Assembly (NCBI GenBank): GCA_021613375.1
Contig: CM038708.1
Span: 32,144,059-32,208,058 of the forward strand
Length of the DNA stretch: 64,000 nucleotides
DNA from: Megaleporinus macrocephalus
Lineage: Eukaryota; Chordata; Actinopteri; Characiformes; Anostomidae
Direction of reading: 5' to 3'
The notes under the pieces were generated by a model, which was not told where the DNA came from, made no database searches, and saw nothing but the letters and a program-made list of their open reading frames with translations. A program made the position numbers and the translations under genes. Below are positions 34,301-47,057 of this stretch, one piece after another (position 1 is the stretch's first letter; each line of letters starts with the position of its first letter).

Positions 34301-37300
34301 CTCAAGCCTTAAATCACTGTTCAATGCCAAGCCTCTACTGGAGTGGTGTAAAGCACGGCACCACTGGACTCTGGAGGAGATGGAAATGCTCTCTGGGACG
34401 CATCACAAATAGGGACCCCTAGTTTCAATGAAGGCTAATGTTAATTCTATAGTAAGGCTGGACGTTATACTAACCTTTTAAGGTATTATTTTCAATATTT
34501 TCAGTATATTTTCAGGATCGTTTGATGTTACATTACATGATCTGTTTCCCATCCAACTCCCTCTGTGCACAAACTCAGCCTCGCTTCAACTCACACATTC
34601 TTCTACAAATGCAGGAAACGCAGCTCCATGAGAGTCTGCATTACTGTGGACTGGAACTGCGTCTCCTGCACGTGCAGAAGAACTTGTGTGTGGGGGGCAG
34701 AGCTGTGTACAGAAACTTTTCATGAATCTGTATTACAAAAGCATGTTATCTCCAGCATCTTACAGCATCCTACCTCCAGTTAGGAAAACCTAAACTACTC
34801 AATAGAGGTCGATACTTGATTGATGAGTTAGCAAGCAACTGCCCATACGCACACATGAGCTGCTGTTTCTCACTTTAAAAAGATTAAAACAAAACCTCAT
34901 TATGATTAACAATACCGTGACCACACGCTCTCCTTAGTTTCACTTTCTGTTCCCAAATGCTTTAGCTGCCATGTTAGCCGCACTACACTAATAAACAGCC
35001 ACATGTTTAACCTCTGTCTCACCGCCATCACTGTAACATTGTAACTACTGAGATTTATCAACATTAACAAAAGTTATAAGAGGGGACATCAGAGTGGTGG
35101 TTTGTTTTATGAAAAGTGCTGAGCGGCACGATATTACAAAGAGGGTGCTCTACCACTGTTGCAACAGTAAAATAAGAAGAATAAAAACCATTAACCCGAG
35201 ATACCAGTTGCCGAATCCCAACTGCTTTTATATAATTTTTGAAGCAAACACTGTTTTTACTTTGCATTTTATTACCACATCCTGTTTTAATATAGCTTTT
35301 CAAAAAATACCTAAATATATATGGTATATCACCATTCAGCTTAGATCAGCTATAAACTATATATGGTATATCACCAATCAGCTTAGATCAGCTAAATATA
35401 TATGGTACATCACCATTTAGCTTAGATCAACTATAAATTATATATGGTACATCCCCATTCAGTTTAAATTTGATAAACGCTTGATTTTAGGTCCATATAA
35501 CGAGCTAATCGAGGGTAATGAAAATTCAACAACAAAAAGAAAAAAAGGACTGTGGGCAAAATGAACGTATGGCTGTCGGCTTAGTTTTTAGATGACAGCA
35601 CTGGTATAATTAGTTTATAGGAGTTTATATTAATTTAAAGGAAATGAATAAGTTTCCATGTCAGATGAGTAATAGTAACCTACCTATTATCAGCTAGAGT
35701 GGTTAGCCTATTTATCCCTCTTGATAATTTTGATTTAACAGTGCCATAGTATCTGTCTCCCGTTTGACAATCAACGTCTTATTTCTGTGCTTGAATGTTT
35801 GTTCTCACCTGTCTGATACTATTAGTGATGAACCAAACCATGAATATCCGTGAGCACACTTGGACACCAGTCACGATCACTGACGTCCGTACAATTCCTG
35901 CAACACACACAAATAACATACGCATTTATACATACATGTTTTATATCTACTCTCCAACAACAATATAGTATTCTGAAGTATGTTGATTAAGAAGTACATA
36001 CCGATTGCACAGTGCCCAACCTAAAACACCAAACATCAAAAAAGAGAGGAAAAGAAAGGAAAGATTAAAGTAGAGAAATGGCTGATTGAACATTATAAAT
36101 GAATATTTCTATTGTATGCTTCTGCCTAGGGATGCACCATTTTCTTTGGAACGAGTACGAGCACATGATTTTTGCTAATTTTGGCCAATATAGAATCCAT
36201 AATCAATTACATACTTAGAATGCAGTAGTTTTCAGGGTAAATAGGTGTGATAGAGTTACAAAAAACTTTCAAATCTGGCTGATTTTACATTAGCTGGTCA
36301 TGCTAATGGATCAAGTAAAGTTATATGAAGAAAAAAGGGTTTTGTTTCATGTCAGAAAGGCATTTCTGTACAGCTGTAATTTCATAGTTTTGACCTCCCA
36401 GTTAATGATAGAAAATAAAAATAATGATTAAAAAGCTGAAAAGAGAGTGCAAACTCTTGATTTTGAATATGATCCCTCCTTTCTTGAACTTTAATGCTAT
36501 ACCGTTGGTTTCAATGCAGCAAACACAAAAGCAGGTGACCACTGTGACAGCTCTTGTGAAGTGACTTTGGAAGGAAATTGGAGGTCAATGAGCTAACATG
36601 TCATGATAGTAATAATGCATGTCGTTTACCCAGTTTCAGTTAGAGCTGAAATTAGGACGGACGCTTTTACTGATCATATTTCTTGTTTATAGCAGATCTA
36701 GTTCTGTGTTAATGTTGATGACAAAATCAAATCAAATGCTACAGTGACGGTGGTCAATAATAAGGAGATTCGGTAGAATCTGACTCTCCTCCACGTGCAC
36801 GGGCGCCATGCCACACATTCGAGATCTTTAATTTACCTTTCTGGTAAAGAAAGCCAAAGAGAGAGTCTTATAGAGTTTAATTCATTGTAAGGAACAATTC
36901 CGCTAAAGCTTTTAGGAAATGATGGAAGTACGCTCCAACCCTAGCAGGACTCTCACGTGATTTTATTCAGACATTGAAAATTAAATCTGCGACAGTCAAA
37001 TCACTTGAAAAGTCTTTTGGTTTAAGGCCAGCATTAGTTGACATGGCCTGTCCTGCAATATGACTATTGTATATCGTATACTATTGTATATAATTATATA
37101 TAATGTGCAGTCTTATATAAGTCGAATCAGAAGAACTGATGTGTGATTTGGTGTGATTTCAGAAAACCTGTTCTTCTGTGGCTTGCACTGTATGAAAATG
37201 CTCAGTGCGTGCCATGGGAAGGACAGCTCCTACAGATAGCTCTGTTTATGGACTATTTCAATACAGCAGCTTCATCAAAAACAGCACACTAAACAGTGAG

Positions 37301-40300
37301 CACTGAGCAAACATGTTAAGTAACTGAGCTACAGCAGCTTAACTAACCACACTGTGCACTAAATATACGTCATAGGACAATATGGTCTCCCTACAGTCTA
37401 TTTTACAGAGACAAAGTTTTAAATCAATGTATTTGCATTTATATCTTGTTTTTATATTCAGTCAGAGTAAAGTTGCACATAGAGATTTTCGTTGCAATTG
37501 TCAACGTTTTTCCACCTCCATTTCTTAGTCTCTGTATCTCCACCTTTACTAGAGAACAGTTCTGTTCGTGTTTATTAGTTTAAAAAATATAAATCTGTAA
37601 AGTATTCCTGATGGAAATATGTTCATGTTTAAAATTATGGCTTTGGGTTTGACCACCTCAAAGTTAATAAGTCTGTGTAAGCAGACCCTGCTTTACTGCC
37701 AGCTTGTGTAATTTGTTAGCGTGGCAGCATGTGCTCGGCTTACGTCACATGGTATGAATGTGGTTTCTTTTTATGATGACGAGTACAAGTAAATGAGCAT
37801 GGTATCAGAAGTACACCTGATACCACTATTGGTGTTGATGCATCCCTACTTATGCCCCCCAAGAAAATAAATAATAACTTAGAGACTAGCAGAAGGGCTG
37901 ACATACAGTGATGGAAGGATTAAGTGTCAAAGTATAAAACAGAGAGAGCAAGAGAGAGAGAGAAAATAAAAAACAACAAATGGAGTACATACCTCTAGCA
38001 TAGCAAATGTCTGGAAAAACTTAAGTGCCTTTGCTATACTTCTGTACAAGCCCTTATGTGTGCCTTGCTGCAGATAGTACCGAGCCATGGCAACAGCCAA
38101 CACCAGCCACCTAGATCACATACAGCACATTCAGTACACACATATACTGACACGGTCCATCACATTTGTGGCGTCACTCTAAATGCATAGATATCAACCT
38201 AGGTTACAATATTTACTCATATTCACAAATTACCACGATTATATTTCAAAACGTATTAAGTACTGACACTGCTGAAGAAGGTAATCACAGAGCAAGGTCA
38301 GTTTTCCATCTGGCCCAAGGATTTTGGGGCACTTACTGCGAGCTAATGTATAAACTCATGCTTAAAAGCACAATGACTCCCGGAAAACTATTGATGTTAC
38401 ATCCAAGTGTGCATATAAAGTAATGTATGGTTAAACCAACAACACCCAACCACCTCACCTGGGTTTGCTAATTGTAACTGGATACAGATTAGATTAATCT
38501 TAAGTTAGCTTCTTATTATTATTTCCCGTTACACTTTAAATGATGTAGGCATTACATTCCAACGCCTGTTCAGGCGAGAGTGTGTCACTGCTGCACTACT
38601 TAAGGTGGAATGGAAATTTCAATAAATAAGGTAACAACAGCCTTAAAAGTTGATCACATCATCTTATTATAATATATTGTCCATCTGTGAATTACGTGAA
38701 GACAAACAGCAATGATATGAAAGGCATAAAAAGGATAGTTAAGGAGGATGACAGGACATTCATTTAATAAGTTACTAAGCTAATGTTAGCATCACTTAGT
38801 ATACATGATGAAAACTTCTTGACTGTGTCGTTATGTAGCCACAAATGATAAATAATAGACGATGGTAAGAAAAGAAGATGAAAGTGCACAGATTTAAAAA
38901 ACAAAAGTTTTGTACGGCAGGATAGAAAGGTTAAGGATGCCTGGTTTGAATCATATAAGTCCCACTCTGGACCTATGTACTGGAGATGCAATGGAAACTG
39001 AAATGGGACAGTTTTCAAAAAAGTGTTTTTCTATATGTTCTACTACAGAAAAGGTACTGCTCACTGGTGTAGTTCTATCACTGAGAATCAGGTTCATGTC
39101 AGTTGTGTCACGTTCCATTCAAGGTCATTAGTTCAAAAGAAACCATTTGTCTTTTTAAAAAGCTTCTCTTAGTTGCTCTCTGAGAAACCTCTAACCAGCA
39201 AACTTTGAAAATGGCATCATTTCTGTGAAAGATGATGTTTACTAGATAACCTACATTCTACTAGTATTGTATCATTTAACATGACTCCAAAAAATGAAGT
39301 GGGACTTCATCACAACGCCACTGGGCTGTAGATGTTGAGGTAACGGAATTAGTAATATCACATAAAGTCAGAATGTTTAAAAGCAGGTGATCACTGAGAT
39401 GATACAGCAGCATTAAAACTACAGGGTTTACATTTAAAGCCTATTCCTTCTGGGATCGAGAGGTTTCTTAAAAGATTTGACCATAGTATTAAAGCCTTCC
39501 TTCTTTTACCAAATTACCAATCAAGGCATCCACTACCATTCATGAAGAACACAAAATAAACTCATAATTAGAGAGGAACAGAACTAAACTAACTTTAATT
39601 AAATTAACTGTCTTTAACATTATTTGTTCATATGTGGGCAAGCATGCTATTTATATTAGTATTAATTGTAATCCACATTTGATAAATGTACAGGTAGACA
39701 CACCTGAAGGTCAACCAAACAGAGACATACAATAAATATTCCACTGGACATGCTTAGGTGTTATAGCCACTTCTTTTGAACCCTAAACATCAGCCTACTA
39801 CTAGTATGTGCATAACTAATACTTAATAGTTCAGTTTAATAGTGACTTATATACATACACAATTCCACGGTATTTCACAACACAACCTAAAAACGTGAGG
39901 CAGACACTACATTAAACTACAAGACTGAAGTGTCATTTTTGATCTTCGGCTCAAGTTTTGTGCAGTAGTGCTGCTCTACCAGCAGTCGGATCCAAATGAA
40001 GCTTAAACTTAGACTTCAACATGTGTGGTTTAGCCCTGGTCTAGACCTAAACACTCTTAGAACGAATGTTAGCCTTATATGTTTGTGTTTTCTCTGTCAG
40101 TGTAAAGTGTGAGCGTGTCCACAGCGAAGCTCCAGTGTCAGCGTGCGGCTAAACTTATCGGAGTGCCGGGGCGGGACACCGCTGCCGCCCTGAAGTCAAC
40201 CGTATTTGGAAAGGTGGTCGCGCACAGACACGGAAACCCCCATTCGCTTTACTCCCGCACACCACTGCCGATATTCACCAACCGGGGGACGAACGGCGTC

Positions 40301-40600
40301 AAGGCGGTCTTTCCTTGGTTCCTGTAACCCGCTGTGGTTTCGCTAAAGTCGGTTAAAGACCGTTAGAACGGGGAGCTATAAACGGAAACACGGCGAGAGT
40401 TTGGTTCGGGGTAACGGCCGTTAGCGCACCTCAGCTAAAGTCCGCTGTTTAGTTTGTACGTGAGAGTGAGACACGTACCCGGCCGTCATGGCGATGTTGT
40501 AGAAGGTGAGCCATGCGGTGGCTATGGCGCTTTTCGTTCGCTTTTTCTTGTTGTTGGTTTCTTTCTCCTCCACCGCTCCGTCCTCCTCGCCAGACGCCAT
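28289..40600 (-). CDS. hacd1: very-long-chain 3-hydroxyacyl-CoA dehydratase 1, 7 exons, 243 aa
   Basis: Exons in transcript order: 40600-40479, 38110-37993, 36020-36002, 35897-35809, 33654-33533, 29417-29239, 28371-28289. Every junction is GT-AG and the sum is 732 nt (243 aa plus stop). The enzyme dehydrates 3-hydroxyacyl-CoA to trans-2-enoyl-CoA, the third step of fatty acid elongation in the ER membrane. The hydrophobic segments match the multi-pass HACD fold, and the catalytic Tyr165 and Glu172 lie in YPLGVIGE, seven residues apart as in yeast Phs1 and the human enzymes. The C-terminus [10 protein letters not shown] matches HACD1 and not HACD2, which decides the paralogue. Human HACD1 has a longer N-terminal extension; here the protein starts MASGEEDG. 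In mammals it is expressed in muscle and its loss causes myopathy. The next gene rightward, tmem236, points away from it. Confidence 0.96.
28372..29238 (-). other. hacd1 intron 6
   Basis: No feature recognised. Confidence 0.5.
29239..29417 (-). CDS. hacd1: hacd1 exon 6, catalytic exon
   Basis: 179 nt coding [20 protein letters not shown] and on to [15 protein letters not shown]. It contains both catalytic residues, Tyr165 and Glu172. Confidence 0.96.
29418..33532 (-). other. hacd1 intron 5
   Basis: 4.1-kb intron. Apart from the LINE-like remnant at 32224-32400 and a short GA run beside exon 6 (29423-29440), I see nothing. Confidence 0.5.
32224..32400 (+). mobile_element. possible LINE ORF2 remnant
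   Basis: Frame reading LNYCNQ, then [18 protein letters not shown] and [14 protein letters not shown]. It resembles the LDYCN....QN.AAR.L.......HITP.L..LHWLP block near the end of fish LINE ORF2. Weak and eroded. Confidence 0.45.
33533..33654 (-). CDS. hacd1: hacd1 exon 5
   Basis: 122 nt coding [20 protein letters not shown] and [20 protein letters not shown], the most conserved helices of the family. The last Arg codon is split with exon 6. Confidence 0.96.
33992..34435 (+). mobile_element. degenerate Tc1-like element
   Basis: Starts CTACATGACCAAAGGTATGT and continues with text typical of fish Tc1 copies: CTGGAGTGGTGTAAAGCACG, then CACCACTGGACTCTGGAGGA, the coding equivalent of [12 protein letters not shown]. 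Heavily broken, right end unclear. Confidence 0.65.
35312..35467. repeat. tandem repeat, 39-42 bp period, four copies
   Basis: Units share ATATATGGTAYATCACCA, then GCTTAGATCAGCT; the word ATGGTA occurs at 35321, 35363, 35402 and 35444. The last unit is diverged. Confidence 0.85.
35809..35897 (-). CDS. hacd1: hacd1 exon 4
   Basis: 89 nt coding [20 protein letters not shown] followed by WFITNSIRQ, an almost exact match to the HACD1 helix 3 region. Donor gtgaga. Confidence 0.95.
36002..36020 (-). CDS. hacd1: hacd1 exon 3, 19-nt micro-exon
   Basis: Nineteen bases code VGHCAI plus one base of the next Gly codon, matching the IVHCLIG segment of the human protein. It is flanked by a clear acceptor (tttggtgttttag) and donor (gtatgt). 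Without it the reading frame of exons 2 and 4 does not join. Confidence 0.92.
36021..37992 (-). other. hacd1 intron 2
   Basis: No gene or named repeat recognised; a GA run near 37940-37965 lies close to exon 2. Confidence 0.5.
37993..38110 (-). CDS. hacd1: hacd1 exon 2
   Basis: 118 nt coding [20 protein letters not shown] and on to [11 protein letters not shown], closely matching human HACD1. It ends in phase 0 before a very short exon. Confidence 0.95.
38111..40478 (-). other. hacd1 intron 1
   Basis: The first 1.5 kb from the promoter side (about 40080-40478) is GC- and CpG-rich, then it turns AT-rich. No coding similarity seen. Confidence 0.5.
40479..40600 (-). CDS. hacd1: hacd1 exon 1
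   Basis: Codes a charged N-terminus ([14 protein letters not shown], then a Lys/Arg cluster) and [14 protein letters not shown], the start of the first helix. The donor is gtacgt. It lies in a GC-rich stretch consistent with a promoter-proximal CpG-rich region. Confidence 0.93.
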
Positions 40601-40639
40601 GGTACCACCGGGTGGGGTGGAAAGGGGGCAAGAGTGCGA

Positions 40640-40930
40640 GAGTCAGAGAAACGGAGCTCGAGAGCGGGGGGGGGGGGGGGGGCAGGCTGCGGAGCGTCAT
40701 TTTCTTTCCCACCCGTTTTCCTAGAAGCCCCGCACTCCCGCGTTGTGATTGGTTAGCAGTTCACACTCAAGCTACGCTTACAACCCTGGGGTTAAATAGA
40801 ATGGGCGTGGCCTCTGGGGATATGGGCGGGACATGTGAACGGTGTGAATGGCGGACTACTAGTAAGCGTGAACTTCTAGCCAATCCCTGTACGAGAGGCG
40901 GAGCACTGTGGAATACGGGTGGGAAATAGT
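40640..40930 (-). promoter_or_regulatory. hacd1: hacd1 promoter region
   Basis: GC-rich flank upstream of the minus-strand start. It holds a run of 17 G on the + strand (40666-40682), GCCAATCC at 40879-40886, a GC-box-like GGCGGAGC, ATACGGGTGGG at 40913-40923 and ATATGGGCGGG at 40820-40830. ATTGG (CCAAT on the minus strand) occurs near 40748. No TATA box is obvious. Promoter role is inferred from position. Confidence 0.5.
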
Positions 40931-42509
40931 CAGTGACTGGGAGTGATGTCTGTCATGGTGACTGTGTAAAATCACACTTTCAGAGGCATAAAGATACAGA
41001 AAACTGGATGTATGATTATTAAAAGTAATGACCAGATATGTGACCGTCATACCGATACCATGTTGTAAAATGTTGTTAAGTCCAGTGTTTCGTTCAGGGC
41101 ACGTGTAGTTTCTGCTGCAGTCCGCGCGCACAATCCAATTTAAAATTCAAAATTCAACGGAAAAGCATGAGCGGCCTATAACGGCCATTTGCCCCACAGA
41201 AGCAAACTACTACCTGTACAGGTGAGAAAAAGAGTTATTCTTGTAGGCGCTGTCATAATTATTATCCTGAGACAAACTTCTTGTATCATATTTACCAGTT
41301 GTGATATCTTTTTTATCGCAGCCCAATAACAATCTAAGCTAATAGCTCAGAGGTTTAGCCCGTTAGGCTAGCAAACATTAGTCAACTATCATAGCAAAGC
41401 TCCATAGTGAGGTACACTGACGGTGGTACAGAGGCCCTGTCCCAATTCTTATCCTAACCCCTAAGATCATCCCTGAAGTGTACACTTTTATGACGTCGAC
41501 GAACGGTAAGCTAAAAGGACGTAAGTGTTTAGGGCCTCGGAGACCTGAGAGTAATTCGCCTCGCGCCCCTTCAGCAGTTTATGTCACTGCTTAAATGCTA
41601 ATTACCGTGTTTATCCAACATGCTAGCTTCGTTTTCGCACTTTCTTTGATGTGGATGAATGAATTTTAATGTTTCTCTTAAAAGTACCTTTAATTTAATT
41701 TGAATGTCGAAGCTTGAATAGAAATGTGGAGGAAGTTGTTGAGTCATAATTTAGACAATTAGACTCGAGCATTTTCAGACATATTCATGTGTCTTTATAT
41801 TCTATAAAAACTGAAAGTTTTCTCGTCTGTCCCTTTAACAAAGTCTCCTCTGTCCCTATGACAACACAAATATGTTGGACACATTTGATTGTGAATTTCT
41901 TTGAAAATTCTAAACTCTTAGTCAATCAGATTGAAGAAAACATCAATATAAAACAATGCTTTATATAGACTTTTAAGTATTTCAAAGTGATGTCTTGTTT
42001 CTGTATCAAGCATATATTACACCTGATTGATGAATGTAAATCATGCTTGTGTTTAATTAATGTTGAAAACTGTCAGAAATGTGATCTTGTCATTTCTTGT
42101 CATGCCAGCACATAATATGAGTTTGCTGGTATATATACATTTCCTGAATGTCATTTTAGTGCAGAGTAATGTTGATCAAACAAGTCTTCAGTTTTGAAGA
42201 TATTAGCAGCTTTAGATATTAGCAATTTTCTCCAGATTTTAAGTAGCCACTATGTTACTACTGCATCATTTTTGGTAGGAAATAAGAATTAAAAAGCTAA
42301 CTTTACTTTTATTACACTTACTTAAGAGGGGAGTCACAGGGGGGTCAGGCATCAAATTGTCTATTTTGTCCTGCGTATATATCAGGATATATATATATAT
42401 ATTTATACTACAAACATATACTTTTAGATTAACTTATATCCTCAACATTGTGTTGATTACCTATGTTCCTTGCCCTGCTTATATTAGCTTTTCTAACTAA
42501 CTACATACA

Positions 42510-42950
42510 CTGGCAAGAAAAAGTGGGTGAACACTTTGCCTACCAGTACAGTAAAACAACAACACATGGACAATACCAACAAGGGTTGCTGCAGCAACAG
42601 CTCCAATTCGATTCAATGAAAGTTGTGTATGTAAGGCAGGTCATCATGGGTTAATAGTAGAAATAGTAGAAAAACTGGTTGCTTTGACTCCAGCAATTAA
42701 TTCAACTGAGTTTAAAAACATTTTACAGGTAAATGTAAAGCACACAAGTAAATCAACTCAAGAAAAGAAGATTGATATTTTGGAACTGTCAAGTCAAAGT
42801 CCTTACCATAATCCTAATGAGATGCTGTGATATGATTTAACACGAGATGTGCAAGGATAACTTCCCAGAAATAGTAATAAACTCAAACAAATTTGCAGGA
42901 AGGAACAGGAAAGGCAATTGCTGTGAAAGTAAGGAAAGGATTACAGGTTA
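42510..42950 (+). mobile_element. degenerate Tc1-like element
   Basis: Left part CACTGGCAAGAAAAAGTGGG then TGAACACTTTG resembles a fish Tc1 terminus. At 42790-42900 are remnants equivalent to SQSPD.NP.EMLW and a helix after it (GTCAAGTCAAAGTCCTTACC and AATCCTAATGAGATGCTGTG). Confidence 0.65.
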
Positions 42951-43684
42951 TTAAATTAAAGGGTATATTTATTTTTTGTAGCCTGCACTGTGGACGTTTG
43001 CTCATTGTGCTAAATAAAAGACATGGAAAGTACAACTGGTTTTAAAGTTTAATTTGAGTTTTTTTGTCTGTATTTGTGACTTACACAACAGTCAAACCAC
43101 TCGTAATTAGTAATTAATGCAGAAGTTTTGGTCATTTATGTGAAATGGCTTAAGAGACTGTTTACTCCCAGTGTTTAGCAACAATAGCCTCATAGTTCCG
43201 GACAAATAAAAACGAAACATTTAGACACTAAACGTGTTGACTGATTGGCTACATTGGCCAGTTTATAGGGTGCACCTAATGTATACAGATGAGTGACATA
43301 CAGAGGTGTCACTAGGATGTCATCTGTGGGTGGGTATTTGAATTACTTTAATAGGCAACAAAAATGTTACTAAATTTGACTAAATATCGTATGTAAACAA
43401 GGGCATAGTTTAATTTTGAGAGGTAGAAGACAAAAGGAATACAATTACAGCATCCAGTTGACAAAGCATGTCAATTACAGCATGACAAAGGTCAGTAAAA
43501 TAGATTAGTTACAGTATAAATAAATATTCTGTTTGCAATTCATGTAGCTCTAATGCAGCTCTAATACAAAGTAATCTAATTCAGAATGTGAATATACTGG
43601 ATGGGCAGGTGATTTTTCTGGGTAGGCATGGATTACTTCTTTGTGTGAAACACCTCACAATGCAACACACAATTACAATGTTCG

Positions 43685-43785
43685 AGATTTGTTACATAAT
43701 TTCCAATAGTGTCCATGGGTGTGTTTATGGTGGGTGTTAATGGGTTTGTTAATGAAGTAGGTTTTGGAAATTATGTAACAAATCT
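43685..43785. repeat. perfect 22-bp inverted repeat, 57-nt loop
   Basis: Left arm 43685-43706 begins AGATTTGTTACATAATTTCC; the right arm 43764-43785 is its exact reverse complement. It could form a hairpin or be a small MITE. Confidence 0.9.
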
Positions 43786-46700
43786 GGTGACATATGAAAA
43801 AATACCAACATAAAACAATCAGAACAGCTTTAATGCACCTTGATGCATTCATACATTTTATAGATCTCCTGTATTCCATCAGTTGGTGCTATAATGATGT
43901 TTGGGTTAGGAGCTGTTGCGTGAGAGCTACAGAACATGGTTTACATCAATGCATTCACTGACCCCTTGTGCCATGTAATTGACTACATTGTCATCCTGGA
44001 AGAGACCACTGCCATTAGAATAGAAATATTATAGGATTAACGCACTCAGTTAGAATAACATTGGCAAGTGGACCCCAGTCAAGGCAGCAGAATGCCCCCG
44101 CAGCATAAAAAATACACCGGACACCCTCATTGTAGAGGTCAGGAATTCAGGCCTGAGTAACCAAACACCCTGTGCTCTGACATCACAACCATAACTAAGT
44201 GGCAGAATGGTGCACCACATTTAGCTTTAGAGCCTTAAACTGGTAAAACTGATCTTCAGATTTTCTTAAATATTCACAGTGATGCAATGTACAAGTATCA
44301 GTCAATGAATGTATGCTTTTGAACACTGTTGCCAACCATATTTACTGATGTCTTTCACTTAGCTCTGAATAAAGATGTTAATTCAGTCACTGTTCCTGTT
44401 GAAACACTAGTCTGACAGTTTTGTATATATAATGGTATGAGTTTTAACAAAAGAAAAAACATGTTTAAGTAACATGTTTATCTATGATCTGTATTTTTTA
44501 AGAGTGGTATATTTTTGTGGCATCCCGGTTACTTTAAGAAACCTGTTTACTGTAAGAACATTTTTAACAACCAACATAAACCTGAACATATGTATGTATG
44601 TATGTGTTGCTTTCTAACCGTAGCTCAGCAGACCCAGCAGAAACAGTGCTAAATGATCAATGGTCTTGTACAAACAGCAAGGTGGAACATGAAGTTTAAA
44701 TAAAAAATAACTTTAAATATATCGTTAACCTCAAATATAGCGTTCATCTTAGACTAAGGCAAACCCAATTGTTATTACCCACCACAGTCTTCTGCTACCT
44801 GCTCAGCATTTATATACATGCAGCACACTTGTTTTTTTTCTAACCTGTTTTTAGTACATTAACTATAACAAGCTATTTTTCTGTCTCACTCTAGCGCACT
44901 CTGTCAGTGTTATTTGTACACATTATGCAAAGTTGTGTACTATGTTTAGTGTAATTTCATAAAATTACAGCCAATTTGAAGCATTATTGTAAAGTATGTG
45001 TTACATATACATATTTACAAGATAGCACCATAATGCTCTTGAACCTCTCTAGGGTGGGCTGCAGCTATTCTGTATGCGAACATTTGTGCTTGTATGTGAT
45101 TCGGCTCTTAAGCTAATTTTATTACATAGCACATTTCATACATGAAGGCAGTTGAGTGTGATTTACATAAATGAAGGCAAAGGCATAAATGGAATAGATA
45201 AAAAAAAACAAGTGTTTTAGGAAAAAGAACAAAAATAATGACAATAATTATGTTTAGGACAGTTATTCTGTTTGGGCTGCAAGTATATGAGTCTTTCTCC
45301 TGTTGATATGATTATTTGTGTTTAAAGACTAAAAAGCTTTTCTCACTGTTAGCCAAGTATTGTGAATGTGTAGTCAGGCATTTGAAGAGCGGAGCCGGCG
45401 TCTGAGAAAGTGCTACACAGCAGCTTCTAAAATTAGCCCCCTCCCTGCACCCAGTAGAAATCAGAGTAAAGCGAAGACACCACCAAATATAGTGCAGCCC
45501 ACCTAATCCTGATCCTATTACACACACACACTACTGTAAACACACATACTCATACTGTATACAGATACACACTCGCGCACAGTTATGTAGTACTGTGCTA
45601 GGGAGGTCTTACCTTGAATTCAGTGCCACTGTATGTGTAGCAGGAATATAGTATAACAGAAACGTGTGAACAATGCCATAATGTTATCCCAACTTCCTAA
45701 ACCACTCACGAAGAAGTATGGAAGATCTTTACTATACCATCAAATGACCACAAGATGGAGGTATACTGTAAGACAAACAATATGTCTGTGCATCGCAATG
45801 GCCTTTGAGTTTAAGTGTCCAAAAATGGGAAAACCAAGAAAGCTCCATTTTACTCTTGTACAGCTTGTTCTTGAAGCGAAGGTACAGGTACGTCTCTTGG
45901 TATGAGTGTTCACAAAGAGTGGACGATTGATTTCTCACTGTCATGCAGAGGCCTGAAACTGCTGTCTCCATCCATATGAAACAGTAAACACTCCTAAAAC
46001 TCTCTACATCTAATGAATGCCAGTGCAATGAACCAATATTTTATGAGCTGAGATGCAACTTTTGTACATATATTATTAAGCGGTGTTCATTTTGAAATGC
46101 GTGAGGTTATTTTAATGCTCAACCATGTGATTTAAATGTCTTAGCACAAATGTTTGTTTGGTAACACATGACCATAGACACATAATATTATTCTAATCAT
46201 GTCATGGCGGATGTTACATGCTGTCATGAGTTTGTGTGCAGTGTTTGTCTGGATGACTTCCAGCACCATGTTACCATTACCATTCCTTGCTTTGACAAAT
46301 AATATTTGATGTCATGACAGCTATTTAGAATACATGACATTCAACATTATACCATCTGTCGTTAGAGTTAGTAACAGTATCTATTATAACAGTTTATGCA
46401 CTCTAATGAAAAATGTCCTGGTATTATGAGTCCCCAAACTTGCAAACAATGTAAATGTACCCTTAGAGTTTAAAGGTAAACTATATTTACTTTTCCATGA
46501 TATATATTAAAGGAATATGATCATTTTGATTACTTAAGTTTTAAAATAAACAGCCTGAAGTCAAGACCAGCTTAAATCTGCCATGTAATACGTGTACAAT
46601 ATGTATACACTGATGTTCTTTAAATTTACTAGACGTACTCTTTGCTATGAAGTACAGTTTAGTAAATAAAGGCCCATTGTTTATTATAATAGAGAGATGA

Positions 46701-47057
46701 ATGTAGATTATGGGTGTAGATTATGGATCACTGTTCTCAGGATCTTCTTTCTGCTCTGGGGTTTAATCATATTTACTGCTCTATATGTTTATCTGTGTTT
46801 TGCTCAGACTCTGTGTTTGTCTGTGATGTGGCTCAGGTCAGGTTTGTCCAGGCCTGACCCGATGAGCCAACACAAAAGCGAGTGCAGAGTAAGCAGAGCG
46901 GCCTTACTGGCCACAGTCCGCTCTGCTAGTGTGCGTGGAACATGCTAGCGTTCCGCCACAATAGCCCCCCTTCGTGGGGACGGACGGCCAGCAGCGCCCT
47001 CTCCTTTTTCTCCCTCTCCTTTTCTTTAACGTTCTTTTTGCGCCTCTCCTCCACACT

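Larger units (their letters stand above)
33655..35808 (-). other. hacd1 intron 4
   Basis: Contains a Tc1-like remnant (33992-34435) and a 39-42 bp tandem repeat (35312-35467). Nothing else recognised. Confidence 0.55.
40931..47057. other. intergenic between hacd1 and tmem236
   Basis: 6.1 kb without a recognisable gene. Contains a Tc1-like remnant (42510-42950), a perfect inverted repeat (43685-43785) and a short ATGT run (44569-44584). The tmem236 5' end is at the right; no TATA box is clear. Confidence 0.5.

Noticed and set aside
40449..40929. Several overlapping frames in the GC-rich hacd1 promoter
   Set aside because: GC-rich DNA has few stops. Only the frame starting at 40600 on the minus strand matches a family (HACD1).
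46974..47057. Upstream in-frame ATG for tmem236 adding 28 residues
   Set aside because: The added residues match nothing in TMEM236; the ATG at 47058 aligns with the human start. It could still be used in some transcripts.
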